64,000 nucleotides of DNA from Cryphonectria parasitica EP155 (taxonomy: Eukaryota > Ascomycota > Sordariomycetes > Diaporthales > Cryphonectriaceae): contig NW_024468910.1 in assembly GCF_011745365.1 (NCBI RefSeq), positions 4,823,172 to 4,887,171 of the forward strand, given 5' to 3'. Positions 36,131-47,129 of the stretch are shown here, piece by piece. The notes beneath the pieces were generated by a model, which was not told the DNA's origin, made no database searches, and saw nothing but the letters and a program-made list of their open reading frames with translations. A program made the position numbers and the translations under genes. Position 1 is the first letter of the stretch, and every line of letters begins with the position of its first letter.

Positions 36131-39100
36131 AATTGTTTGTAAAGGAACTGCAGATAATCAGATCGGAATGATCTCTATATAAAGCTTTCAAAACAGACTA
36201 TACTTACATCAAGTTCAACATATATATTTAAGAATACAGATATAGCGCACTATTGAATAGTAATGCTTAAGGAAACTTTATATTTCTATATATTATCAAT
36301 TAAGCATAATTATAATAGAGATGAAAGAGATACTTATATATTCTCAGCACTGTAAAAGAATAATCTATTGCATACAACTAAGGAATAATCGATAAGAAAA
36401 CTGATTATCTACTTATCTTAATTCAAGAATATATAATCAGAGCTTTCTTTAATATTACAGATATAGCACAGTATGAGCTGATTATAGAGCTTTTATAGCT
36501 TAAAGAGCACAATTCTCGAATTAATTGGACTACTAGCTAGGTTTCATGAGAACAAGCTATACTTAGAGAAATAGTTGCAATCAATAATGCAGAATTGAAG
36601 CTAGTTATTGAAGAATACTTGGAAAAAGAAGCTTCAGACAACTTTATATATACTTTTAAGCTAGCAGAGCTAGCAGTTCAAGGAGAAGAATCTAGTAATA
36701 AGCGAATTCAAATAGTACTAGAGTGCTAATAGATTAGCAAAATAACGGAAGCAAGACTCTTAGCAAGTTGGTTCGCTTCGAAGCGATAAGAATAAGCTTC
36801 AGAATGTAGATTGTAGATTCATATGGGAAAAACCTTGAAACTAAGCTCTCAAGCGCTCAGTTCAGCTCGGAGCGAACGCTTAAAGCTCTTGAAAACGCTA
36901 TTAGAAAAGAAGCATGCTCAATAGTACTTACTATTCCTTCAGATAGCAGAAACAGTATATAAACTAGAATCAATACTTGCAAATATATTATAAGAATATT
37001 ATAAGTTTAAGAAACTATTCCAGAAAGAATTAAATACAGAATTATCAGAATACAGCTTATATAATTACAAGATTCTGCTACAAAAAGGGAAACAGCTTAA
37101 ATTCTTCCTCATCTACAGACTAGATAAAGCACAGCTAAAGGCACTTAGAAAGTATCTCAATGAGAATCTTAAGAAAGAATATATATAATTATTGCAATTA
37201 CTAGCAGAATATCTTATTCTGTTTATATCTAAGAAAAATAGCAAGCTTAAGCTATATATTGATTATAAGCAATTCAACAATATTATAATCAAGAACCAAT
37301 ATCTATTGCTACTTATTAAGGAATTATAAAATAGATTGCAAGGAGTATAGTAGTTCATAGTTCTGAATCTAAAAAAAGCTTATAATCTGATCAGAATAAA
37401 GAAAGAAAAAGAGTAGAAAACTGCTTTCAGAATATACTATAAATACTACGAATATTTGATTATGCTCTTTAATCTAACAAATACTCCAGCTTTGTTTCAG
37501 AAAATAATCAATTATATTCTATGCAAATATCTGAATTAGTTCATTATTGCTTATCTTAATAACATTCTTATCTACTCTTGAATACTTAAAGAATACAAGA
37601 AACATGTGGAAATAGTATTATAAATGCTTTAAGATGCAAAACTTCTTGTAAAACCTGCAAAAAGTTACTTTTATATACAAAAGATTAACTATTTCGAATT
37701 TACAATCAAGCTAGAATATATTAAGCTACAGAAAAACAAGATAAAAGCTATCAGAAATTAGCTAGTTCCTAGGAATATTAGAAATATTAGGTCTTTCCTT
37801 GAATATATTAACTTCTATAAACAGTTTATTAGAAACTACAGCTGAATTGTATACTCTCTTATAAATCTTACTAAAAAGAAGCAGCTCTTCAAATGAATCT
37901 TCAAAGTATAAGAAGCTTTTAATAAGATTATTAAGTATATCATCTCAGAGCTAGTTCTGTATAAAGCAGATTCCTATAAACTCTTTAAAGTTGAGATCGA
38001 TATATTAGGATATACATTCGAAGAATAACTTAGTTAGCGAAACAACTAAGAGCATCTAAAGATTATAAGCAACTTCTTAAAGAAGTTAAATAGCTTGAAG
38101 ATTAACTATAGAATCTCTAATCAGAAACTTATAGCAATAATAAAAGCTTTTAAGAAGTAGCAATACTATCTTATTAGCATATAATATTCAATCAGAGTTT
38201 ATTCGAATTATAAGAATCTAACTACATTTATAATAATTAAGATTTTGAATAAGTAATAAATCAGATAAGCAGAATTTCTCTTATAGTTCAATTTCAAGAT
38301 TATACATTGCAAAAGCTCAGAGAATGAATAAGCAGATGCTCTTAGCAGAAGATTAAACTATTGAAATGCAGATTCTTTAAATATATAGAATATCTTCGCT
38401 CAAGATAAATCAGAGAATCTTGTTAATGCATATAGAGAACTAAACGCTGCTCTCAGAATAGAATTCTCAGAAAAGAATTCAGAATCAATAACTCCAAACG
38501 AATAAGACAACTATATCAAGAATGTATACAATATACCAGCATACAGATATTAGAAAGTTAGAGCAATTTACAAATATATTAAAAAATACTAGAATTTATT
38601 AAGCTTTAGAAAAAGAATTAAAAATATTCTATAACAATATAATAGCTATAAGAAGAATAAGATAAAAAGATATAAGCTTTACAAACTACTATACCCCTTA
38701 CTAGTACTTATAACTATTTAGCAATTCATTAGTTTAAACTTTATTATTAAGCTACTTTTCTTATAAAAACTCTTAACTAAAATGCAATATAATAGCATTC
38801 TAGTAATGATTTGCAAACTAAGCAAATATGCTTATTTTCTTCTTTACAAGGAAAGCAGTATAGCAGAGAAACTTGCATATACATTCCTTAGAATGATTAT
38901 TGCTAATTACAGCATGCTAGAGAAAGTAATCTCTAATAGAGATAGAAAGTTTAACTTAAAGTTTTGAATTTCGCTTATAAAACAGCTTGAAATATATTAT
39001 AGAATATTTATAGCATTTCATTTACAAATAGATAAACAGATAGAAAGAATAAATCAGATTATTGAATAGTATTTTTAATATTATATTAATCAGAAACAGA

Positions 39101-39776
39101 ATAACTAAATTAATCTATTACTTCTTATATAGTTTGCTTATAATAGTGCAGATATAAGCATAATAAAGAAATTATTATTCTTTATACTCTATAAATATAA
39201 TCTAATAGCTTACTATGAAGTATTATTAGAAGCAGATGCAGAAGCTGCAGATAAAAGAGTTAAGAAGATTAAGAAAGTTCAGAAGGAACTCCAATCAGAA
39301 TTACAATTTGTTTAAGAATGAATAATGCAGTATGCAAACTCCAAAAGAATTGAAAAACTAATTCTATAGAAGAGAGATAAAGTCTACTTATTTCAAAAAA
39401 ATATTAAAATAACTAGATCTAGCAACAAACTCGATTATAAGAAGTTGAAATTATTCAAAATCTTATAATAGATCTTCCTAATTAATTATAAGTTAGTATT
39501 ATCTTATGAGATGAAAATATATTCAGTTTTTCATATCTTACTGCTGGAATTAGCAGTATAGGAAATACTAATAGATAATACAGCGGAAGTAGAGGATAAC
39601 AAACTGGAATATGAAATGGAAAAGATCTTCAAACATAGAAATATAAATAGCACAAGAGAATATCTTATCAAGTAAAAAGATTACTTAGCAAGCGAAAATT
39701 CATGAGAATTATAGAAGAATGTTGAGAATGCTTAAGAAAGAGTAGCTGAGTATTAGAAAAGGAAGGAAACCAGTAT
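36131..39776 (+). pseudogene. pol: protease to chromodomain (second complete element)
   Basis: The protease motif at 36253-36282 reads LNSNA.GNFI (Asp to Asn, Gln to stop). RT is at about 37040-37760, with YLNNILIYS at about 37552-37578; both catalytic Asp codons are now Asn, a direct mark of G-to-A change. RNase H is at about 37990-38350. The integrase core (about 38770-39330) includes a 61-codon open run at 38782-38967 with KLSKYAYFL and ISNRDRKF, close to the canonical fungal gypsy integrase. The chromodomain is at about 39600-39735. Inactive. Confidence 0.87.
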
Positions 39777-40424
39777 CTAAGACGATCGCTCCGCCCCGAA
39801 CCGAAACTCAGAAGCTTCGGAAATCTTACTCTTCAGAAAGCTCAACTAATCTATCACAGAATCTCTCAAATCTACAAAGTTCCAGTTAAAACCTTCAAAG
39901 AAAGAATCCCTAGCTGCAATAGCAGATTCCTCTGCTACTACAGCTTGCACTTCAGCAGCAACACACACTCTCTCAGCCTCAGCTTTCTCAGCCTCCATAC
40001 AATCCAATTTCTTTATACAAGTAATATTATAATATAGAGCATATTTCATTTTCTCGAATTATATCTACTTCTATTAGTATAAATGGAAAAGCTTAGTTTC
40101 TCTCTTCTCAATCTCATTCTCCAACTTTCGATATTGAGTAATAATATTGCAAAGCTTCTTGAGAGAAAAGCTTATAATGTTGTACTTAGAATAGCTCAAT
40201 CAAATGCATTCGATACAACAAGAAGAGTTTCCGAGAGATATCTTGCAGAATCCGAAGCTGCACTTCTTGCAATAGGAACAAACGAGCATCTCAACAAAAT
40301 TCTCCAAGAGGCGGAAAACTAAGAGATTTCAATCTTGAATACTTTTTGGAACAGAGAAGGATTTGCAAATGCGAGATTTGTTGATTCTGTTCGATATCTC
40401 AATTAGGAAGGCAAGATTATGCAT
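39777..40424 (-). pseudogene. Antisense ORF (second complete element)
   Basis: Minus-strand frame of 216 codons with an intact ATG at 40424 (MHNLAFLIEI) and its stop at 39777. The Cys region is clear: CSYCKKCSFGFCKIS, then SSCCIECI. A coiled-coil part with RKLENEIEKRE follows, then an Ala/Glu-rich part (EAEKAEAERV) and the C-terminal DSFFEGFNWN. A cluster of stops near the middle falls at Gln codons in the other copies (CAA/CAG). A sense-strand run of 79 codons (40083-40322) overlaps it and is the competing interpretation. Confidence 0.63.
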
Positions 40425-40489
40425 ACGAAGAATTTGCTAGAATACTTATAGAAGATTGTTGAGAACAATGACTAATAGGAAGGAGATAA

Positions 40490-40939
40490 TGTTATAATTC
40501 ATCCAATATGCTGATTATAAGATAAGCTTTATTAATCAAGGGATTAGATATTATAATCTAATATTGAATATTAATTAGGATTATATAATCTGGATTAGGA
40601 TTGCTAGTACAATTATATTAGCTATGAATATAATCAATATATTTGAAGAAATAACTATAAGGAATCATAATATAGTTAGGTTAGTCAGAACTGAAGAGCT
40701 GGATATATAAGAATACGTTCATTATCATTAGATGAATCCAGTATATAGCTCTTCAGTTATCAATCTAAGTATCAGATTACTCTCTACTTTGATAGTCCCA
40801 AAGGCAGTGAATACTTGCATCGCTTACTGAGACTTGTATAGTTCTGTATTCAAGGACTTGGCACTTTGATACCGCTCTTGTTAGCATAAACCCTCTTTGT
40901 ATACTTTGGAATCTTCGGATTGCTGCAGTGCTCATTACA
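40490..40939 (+). repeat. 3' LTR, 450 bp
   Basis: It starts TGTTATAATTCATCC, directly after the purine tract ATAGGAAGGAGATAA, and ends GTGCTCATTACA followed by CTTTG. It is more C-to-T mutated in U3 than its partner at 33531. Confidence 0.92.
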
Positions 40940-40944
40940 CTTTG

Positions 40945-41599
40945 CTAAAAATTGCTTAAATCTAATTATATAAGCAGAAGCTAATTTGATCTGCTTAAGA
41001 TTTATAAGTTGCTAAGCTATAATGCATTCTTTATTAGAATTATTAAAGATTTTCTTAAGAGCTTTCTCAAAGCTTGTAAAAAAATTAAATATATTCTTAA
41101 TATTCTAAATATATATATTAGAATTATTCTAATATTTCAAGTAATTATATAAAAAAAGCTTATATTAGATAAGAATATTCTTTTCAAAATAAATTTTTAT
41201 AAGAATAATCTTCTCAGATTCTATAATAAACTGAATTATATAATACAAAAAGTATGTTCTGCAGTAAATAAGAAATTTATATAATATTTTTTAATTATTA
41301 TTATATATAGCAAGCTTATTTATCTTATATACTTTTCCAGTATTACTAGTAATTATAAAGATAAACTGTATCTGCTAAGCTTAATAAGCTAGCTAAGCTT
41401 GCTAATTAGCAATAATAGCGTTCTAAGCTTGCTATTAATTATACAGATTCTGAATATGCTAAGTAAGCTAATATATCTGATTAATTAATTCTTTCTGAAT
41501 AGAAGTATATAAGAATGATAGAATTTCTTGAAAAGCTATTATATTCCGTATTGCTTAAGAAAGTAATACTGAACTATTCTTGAATAAGAGTTATTAAAA
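40945..41599 (-). pseudogene. gag N-terminus and leader of the truncated minus-strand element
   Basis: The reverse strand continues the gag frame interrupted at 33530, ending with the Gln-rich gag start near 41500 and the leader (41520-41599), which includes the conserved CAAGAAT/ATTCTTG-like inverted repeat. RIP stops are present. Confidence 0.75.
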
Positions 41600-42036
41600 T
41601 GTAATAAATACTATAGCAATCCGAAGATTCCAAAGTATATAAAGAGTTTATGCTAACAAGAGCAGTACTAAATACAAGCTTTAAATACAGAAATATAACT
41701 GAATAACTGTGCAAGTATTTATTATCTTTGGAGCTATTAGAGTAAGAGAGTAATCTGATACTTAGATTGATAACTAAAGAGCTATATATTAAATCTATCT
41801 ATTGGTAATGAATGTGTTCTTATATATCCAGCTCTTCAGTATAGCTCATCTTGGCTTACTACTGATCCAGGTAATCCGGGCTCACTGGATCATCTAATGA
41901 TCCAGTGATCCATCTCTGTTGTATCCCTAACCCTGGGCTATGTAATCAATGTTTAGTCAGAACGTTGGATTCTTGATACCTGGTTCTTGTTACTCGTGAC
42001 CTGTTTTGTAACCTGCATGTTGGATGGGTTATAACA
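41600..42036 (-). repeat. 5' LTR of the truncated minus-strand element, 437 bp
   Basis: It starts TGTAATAAATACTATAG and ends GGATGGGTTATAACA. Same length and U3 type as the LTR at 18411, including a GGATCATCTAATGATCC palindrome near 41892-41908. Its 3' partner is missing. Confidence 0.9.
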
Positions 42037-42585
42037 TAGAAAGATATAATTAAGCATAAATAATTTGCTAGAAAAACTTACAAAAGATTATTAAGAATAA
42101 TAACTAATAGAAGAGAAATAATATTATAACTTATTCAGTATGTAGATTATAAAGCAAGCTCTGCTAAATAAGAAATCAGAAATCAGAATCCAACAGCAAA
42201 TAATTATTAAAATTAAATAAGCAAAAGTTAGAATTAGATTACAATAGAAAAAATAAGCTACTTACTAAATCATAGTAAGCTGCTCACTAGATTATCAAGC
42301 TCTAAATCGAGAATCATAATAAGCTAGATAAGCTATACTAAAGAGCTAAATATATAAAAATATATTTATTATTATTAAATAGATTATTAGAATATAGCTC
42401 TTCAGTTATTAATCTAAGTATTTATTTATTATATACTTGAATAGCTTCAAAGGCGAATGATTAGCACTTGTATGGATTACTTAGTAATATTTCTGTATTC
42501 AGTAGATTCTATTTCGATACTGTTCTTGTTAGCATAAACTCTTTGTATACTTCAGATCTTCGGATATTGCAGTGCATTCATTATA
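42037..42585 (+). mobile_element. 3' end of another plus-strand element with LTR 42122-42585
   Basis: Positions 42037-42121 match the last internal bases of the family, ending in the purine tract AATAGAAGAGAAATAA. The LTR (464 bp) starts TATTATAACTTATTC and ends GCATTCATTATA. Its U3 middle is unlike the other LTRs. The 5' part was displaced by the minus-strand insertion. This is the right border of the transposon block. Confidence 0.82.
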
Positions 42586-42903
42586 CTCTTCTCTATTTCA
42601 TTATCTGGCTGTATTGTATTGGCGGCCGTCTCCGAATAGCTAGATTATGCATACAGTCAGAGCCTGGATAGTGGACTGGAGTCGTAGGTAATATCTCTCC
42701 TATTTCATGCTGACGATTCATTCAGGTCGTACGTAATCGTTCACTCGATTCGGGTTGTCGTCGCCCCTTCCTCACTTCACCTGCGCCAAGGAGCCTGTCA
42801 AGACTCCCTCCTCAACATCCACCATGTGCGCTTGCGCAACTGGAACCGCATACATGAACGACCGACCTTGTAACGATACCCTCCTCCTCCTCCTCCTCCT
42901 GTC
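42586..42903. promoter_or_regulatory. Boundary and short upstream region of the Cap59-like gene
   Basis: Base composition changes here from AT-rich to GC-rich over about 150 bp. Only 318 bp separate the last LTR from the next start codon, so the core promoter and 5' UTR must lie here or reach into the LTR. A CTCCTCCTCCTCCTCCT-type pyrimidine run ends three bases before the ATG. No clear TATA box was seen. Confidence 0.55.
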
Positions 42904-44175
42904 ATGATCTTCCCTTCGCAGCGTCTGCTCAGACGCGTGCGCCGACAGAGGCGGCCGATCCTGTCCCTCTTGCTGCTGCTATTCCTCCTCGACGCCCTCG
43001 TCCTCCTCCACCACCGACCTCGCACGACGCGGATCCTTCCCAGTTCAGCAGTGGGCCGCCACGACAATACGACCGTCTTCATTGCATCGGTTCACAGAAA
43101 CACGGGGAAAATCCTCCCGGTATGGAGCGCTGCTGCACTCGCTCTCGTCGACCATCTCGGTCCCGACAAGGTGTACTTCTCCGCCCTGGAGTCTGGGTCG
43201 CAGGACGACACCAAAGAAAAGCTGGCCGGCCTGAAGGAGCAGCTGGATGCGCGGGGCGTACCTAATACTGTCAGCCTGGGCATGACGGTCTATGAACAGC
43301 TGGATGAGATGTGGGCGCGCCCTGACCCCTCCGGGCCGCGAGAACAAGGCTGGATCTGGAACCAGGAGGATCAGGTGTACGACCTGCGGCGGATCACATA
43401 CCTTGCTGGCGAGCGCAATAGGGCAATGCAGCCGATGCGGGAGCTGGAAAGACGGGGCGTGAGATTCGACAAGCTCTTGTGGATCAATGACGTGGTTTTC
43501 AGCGTGGAAGACTTTGTCACGCTGTTGCATACCCGCGACGGCAGCTACGCAGCAGCATGCGCCATGGATTTCAAGTACTCGTCGACCTATTATGACACAT
43601 TTGCGTTGCGCGACTATGACGGTCAGAAGACGGTCAGCAGCTACTGGCCCTGGTTCCTGAGCCCGACCTCCAAAGAAGCAGCTCTGCGCAGCGAGCCCAT
43701 GCGTGTCGAGTCTTGCTGGAACGGCCTGATTGTTTTCGATGCGGAACCTTTCTACGGCGAACAGGCGCTCCGGTTCCGAGCGATCCCGGACAGCCTGGCG
43801 GATCTACACCTCGAAGCGTCCGAGTGCTGTCTCATACATGCGGACAACCCTTTGGCAGCGAGGCCAGATAAAGGGGTCTGGCTCAATCCCAACGTCAGGG
43901 TCGGCTACAGCGCTTCTACGTACAGAGCAATTCAGGGTAAGGCAGGGTCTGTGTACCCAGGGACGTTTACGACCGTCGTAGGCGCCTGGGCGAACCGTTG
44001 GTTGCGTTGGAGAGCGACATTGCAACAGCACCTCGAAAAGGTGACGGTCCTGAAGAGAGTGAAGCAGTGGAGAGAAGCCACACCGCATGGTGAGCCATTG
44101 AGAAGTGAGCCTGGGACCTCGTGCCTCATCAACGAGAAGCAGATCATGTGGATGAACGGCTGGAAACACTTGTGA
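42904..44175 (+). CDS. Cap59-family (GT69) mannosyltransferase-like type II membrane protein
   Basis: Single exon, 423 residues. The N-terminus is Arg-rich followed by a hydrophobic anchor (about residues 18-35), the layout of a Golgi/ER type II glycosyltransferase with a lumenal catalytic domain. The body matches the fungal CAP59/CMT1 alpha-1,3-mannosyltransferase family: FIASVHRNTGKILP near the start of the domain, LWINDVVF (about 191-198; an Asp in the position of a DxD-like motif), a CAMDFKYSSTYYDTFALRD block, ESCWNGLIVFDA, and ASECCLIHADN. The family adds mannose in Cryptococcus capsule synthesis; in ascomycetes its substrate is mostly unknown, probably cell-wall or glycoprotein glycans. 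The ATG at 42904 is the first in frame and directly precedes the anchor. It is the gene closest to the RIPed block and shows no internal stop. Confidence 0.85.
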   Translation: MIFPSQRLLRRVRRQRRPILSLLLLLFLLDALVLLHHRPRTTRILPSSAVGRHDNTTVFIASVHRNTGKILPVWSAAALALVDHLGPDKVYFSALESGSQDDTKEKLAGLKEQLDARGVPNTVSLGMTVYEQLDEMWARPDPSGPREQGWIWNQEDQVYDLRRITYLAGERNRAMQPMRELERRGVRFDKLLWINDVVFSVEDFVTLLHTRDGSYAAACAMDFKYSSTYYDTFALRDYDGQKTVSSYWPWFLSPTSKEAALRSEPMRVESCWNGLIVFDAEPFYGEQALRFRAIPDSLADLHLEASECCLIHADNPLAARPDKGVWLNPNVRVGYSASTYRAIQGKAGSVYPGTFTTVVGAWANRWLRWRATLQQHLEKVTVLKRVKQWREATPHGEPLRSEPGTSCLINEKQIMWMNGWKHL

Positions 44176-44483
44176 ACTAGGCCTAAGTCAAGGGCATACC
44201 GGTGACGCCCAGCCTCCATTTGTAGTTGATCACATACGGACACGTGTTCCAAGCCCTAAACTCCCGATCATGCAGAATTGAATTGTCCGGATTAGTCTTA
44301 TGCCTGAAGATAGTGACCTAGCCCCCAAAATGGTCCTACCAAACGCCTATATGCTTTGTGACCCCCCAAGTCTTAAGTGTTATCAGATACAGCTCTCATC
44401 ATCTGCCATCCCGCGCTCGCCTTTCAGCCGGCCTCCCTTGAGGGGGGGGGGGGGGCGTCGACTGGGACGAGCTCATCTCGGCA
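44176..44483. other. Convergent 3' intergenic region with G14 tract
   Basis: Short spacer between two genes that end toward each other. It holds a run of 14 G at 44442-44455 and a CACGTG at 44241-44246. No gene is seen. Terminators of both flanking genes must lie here, but no clear AATAAA was identified. Confidence 0.5.
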
Positions 44484-45353
44484 TCATTTGTTATGCCAGA
44501 CAAAATTCCGCAATGAGTCCCATTCGTTGCTCTGCGCGTAGATGTAGCTCATACTACTCCTCAAGCTCGGCTGCAGGTCCTCGGGATGATGCCTGAACAG
44601 CCACATGACCATGCCCCAGCTCACGCTTGCAAACACGGGCCATGCATAGTAGCTCACCCGACTGCTCGTCGGCTCCTTGGACACGAGGGGTAGCGCAAAG
44701 GGCGAGCCGTTCTTGACAGCCAGCCTGGCGAGGGCCAGTACCACGCGTGCAAAGACGTAGATGACGATCTGCTGGTTGACGCTCGAGATCTTGCCCGAGG
44801 TCCGCGAGCGCCCGCCGAATACGACATAACCGCCAAGTAGGCCGGCGACGAGCGTGTCGTAGGGACCTTCCTTGCCGGCCTGGCCAGGCCCATAGTGCTT
44901 CAGCAGCATGCACGTCAACTTATATATAGTTGCAAACTTGGCAAGGTTGCGCGCGTGGGTGCGGGTGGCGCGAAAGACGAGCCAGAACTTCTCCCGGAAG
45001 CTGTAGGGTTGATGAGGATTAGCCAGGAACGACGTTACTGGGCGGGAGGACGTGAGAGGAAGGGACAACGTACGTCCCAGATCGGAACAGGAAGATCATG
45101 ACCAGCGCATGAGGAAAGCGGACTTTGGTGCCGTAGACGGCACCATTGCGGGCGCCCTTGACTACGGCGAGGACGTCATGGTATCGAGGGTCGAGAATGA
45201 TTCGCTCGATCGCCGTCTGTGGCCGGTATGCGACATATCGTATTAGCGATCGCCATTGTGACTGCACTGCAGTCTACCGCACCGCATTGCAGTTATACAA
45301 TTAGTGCGTGCTCCTTCCTGACACACCTGTATGCTCTGTAGAGACGCCGCCAT
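44484..45353 (-). CDS. Peroxisomal membrane protein, PXMP4/PMP24 type (Tim17/22/23/PXMP4 family)
   Basis: Three exons on the minus strand: 45353-45327 (MAASLQSIQ), 45216-45074 and 45000-44484, giving 228 residues. The introns have donors GTGTGT and GTACGT and acceptors CACAG and TACAG. The first intron carries a GCTAATACG branch-like site. The first exon was placed by splicing because no in-frame ATG precedes the conserved block in exon 2. Exon 2 encodes DPRYHDVLAVVKGARNGAVYG and KVRFPHALVMIFLFRSG, hallmarks of PXMP4. Exon 3 contains THARNLAKFATIYK, a Gly-rich LLGGYVVFGG membrane segment, INQQ/YVFARVVLALARLAVK-like sequence and the C-terminal LQPSLRSSMSYIY. Vertebrate PXMP4 is 212 residues. 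The family sits in the peroxisomal membrane; its transport role is not settled. Confidence 0.88.
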
Positions 45354-47129
45354 GACTGCGGCTCTGTGCAAGGTGCTTCGCTCTGCTACGTTGGCTGGCA
45401 GGAGATTGGACGCAGGAACAAGGAACAAGGAGGAATGAGGAATGGGAGGAGTAGAGTAGCAGGAGGCCGAGGAAAATGACGGCAGACGCGGTACCTCGGC
45501 AAGTTGCTACTCTGTAAGGTGTATGCTCGTCCCCGACCCGCGGATAACCAGTCTGGTTTTCGAGAGAAAGGAATACTAAGCGGTACTGAGGATGCGAGAT
45601 GCAAAGATGGAGAGGATCAGGGTAACAAAAAGCAGGAACTGAATTGACAGGTTTCCCTTTTCTTCTTTTGTTCTTCTATGCATGAAGTCAGTAGTCTGAA
45701 TGAAGTCTTGGGGTAAGCATCCAGGGTCAGCTTTCAAGTTTGGTGTACCAAGGAGCCCCTGGCCAGGGCCTGTTGTGGTTCCCCGCGGAATCCCCATGAC
45801 GCACCTGAGGGCGTGTTCCCTCGGCACTACAACCAATCACTACATGCTATTAGCACGATGAAAGGTCTTGCCATGCACCAACTAGTATGCAGTACTATGG
45901 TAACACCTTGCTGAGTACCATGCCATGTGACCGAACCCTGGTGCCCCTGCATGTCCCGGCCTGCCCTGGCATGTGAAGATTGAGATTCTAGGACCGCCCC
46001 TAACTCCCAGTAACGGCATCACTCTTGTATGGTTCTGGCCACCTACCTAATATTGACACCCCGTGGCCCGGTGTCTCGTCGAGATTTACAGCGATTCTTG
46101 CACCCAAGGTACCCGAAGAAACCGCGCTTGCCCCACGAAGAGCATCATTGTGAATATAAATTATTTGTCCTGGTGTGTTTATTATGCACGCTATCAGCAC
46201 ATAAAACAAGGTCTAAATGACGACTCAGTCTTCCCAGTGCCCTGGAGCACCTGACTGAGTTTCAAGGGTTCAAATGCTTCACAGTCCCAAAGGGACAAAG
46301 ATAAGTTTTGTGTCCTAAACATCATCTCCCCATCACTGTCCCAATCCTATGCCTCAATCCCCAAAAGTCCGTCCCTCTCTTTTATTTTTCCGCCCCATAT
46401 TTGTGAAGGCTACCCGAGAAGAAGAAGAAAAGTTTCTTGATGTCCCCCCAACATCGCAGGCACGCGTTCAAACAGGCGCACATAAACATGGCCTCAAGAA
46501 CTCCCAATTTTCCTAGCGTCCAGCCCACAACGAGACAAATACGTGACCAGGTTTAAGGCTGCCGCCAGCTTTCTTCAAGCGGGGCAAGGGGGTTTGCTGT
46601 GCCCGTTCGACTTGGCGGCTGAAGCCCACATCAGGGCTGCATTGGGTATATGAAAAGAAAATCAATCGAGCAGAAGAGAATCACAAATCTAGACAGGACG
46701 GTATGCCTCGCCGGCACGAAGGAGGTCGTCTACCGGGAGAGGGCACTGCCCCTTTGCGCCGCCTTGTCTGTGTCGACAAAAGGAAATATTGGGTTTGCCA
46801 CCGCCATTCTTTGATGGTGGATATGGAATCGGAGCCTCGATGAGCTACACCCGTCTCCGGTGACGGATACAATTCACCATAGCGCCTTGGTGATTAAGGT
46901 TCAGCGTCTGCCATGGTTCGGCAGGATCGGCTGGACTGAGCAGCTGTGCTGCGCAGGTGATGAAGCAGCCCGAGGCGATCCTCTGCGCCTGCCCAGAAGT
47001 GAAAATCCACGTTGTATTGTGGTCCATAGCCAATAATTGTCTCGAGATCAAGACAGATGAAGATGCAGATATGCACATGCGGTTTGAGACAGAGGCGAAG
47101 AAAGGTCGGTTACATTAGGCCGGAGGGCT
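45354..47129. other. Intergenic region, no supported gene
   Basis: About 1.8 kb between the start of the PXMP4-like gene and the 3' end of the bHLH gene. Only short, overlapping frames without recognisable motifs occur. It should hold the PXMP4-like promoter (near 45354-45600) and the 3' UTR of the bHLH gene (near 46700-47129). No tRNA or repeat was recognised. Confidence 0.6.

Larger units (their letters stand above)
33531..40939 (+). mobile_element. Second complete Ty3/gypsy element, 7409 bp
   Basis: LTRs of 450 bp (33531-33980 and 40490-40939) enclose a full set of gag, pol and antisense-gene sequences. Target duplication CTTTG at 33526-33530 and 40940-40944. The LTRs differ only by C/T and G/A transitions. 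It is nearly the same length as the copy at 4985 (7407 bp). It is inserted into the gag of the truncated minus-strand element. RIP density is moderate, with open runs up to about 80 codons left. Confidence 0.93.
30357..42036 (-). mobile_element. Truncated minus-strand Ty3/gypsy element, split by a nested copy
   Basis: From right to left: 5' LTR (42036-41600), leader and gag start (41599-40945), then after the nested element at 33531-40939 the rest of gag, protease and the N-terminal half of RT to 30357. There it ends at the 3' LTR of the chimera. RNase H, integrase and the 3' LTR are missing, presumably lost in the same event that formed the chimera. A short RIP-free insert lies at 32111-32429. 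Confidence 0.82.

Noticed and set aside
41820..42036. Possible start of a chromosomal gene in less AT-rich sequence
   Set aside because: It is the less mutated end of an LTR, matching the other LTR ends.
43045..43530. 161-codon minus-strand frame
   Set aside because: Lies entirely opposite to the Cap59-like coding region and has no motif; composition effect of GC-rich coding DNA.
45019..45267. Longer first exon of the PXMP4-like gene beginning with GTG
   Set aside because: There is no in-frame ATG; a spliced 27-nt exon at 45327-45353 with consensus donor, branch site and acceptor gives a better N-terminus.
46230..46300. Possible tRNA (GGGTTCAAATGC resembling a B box)
   Set aside because: No matching A box or cloverleaf stems were found around it.
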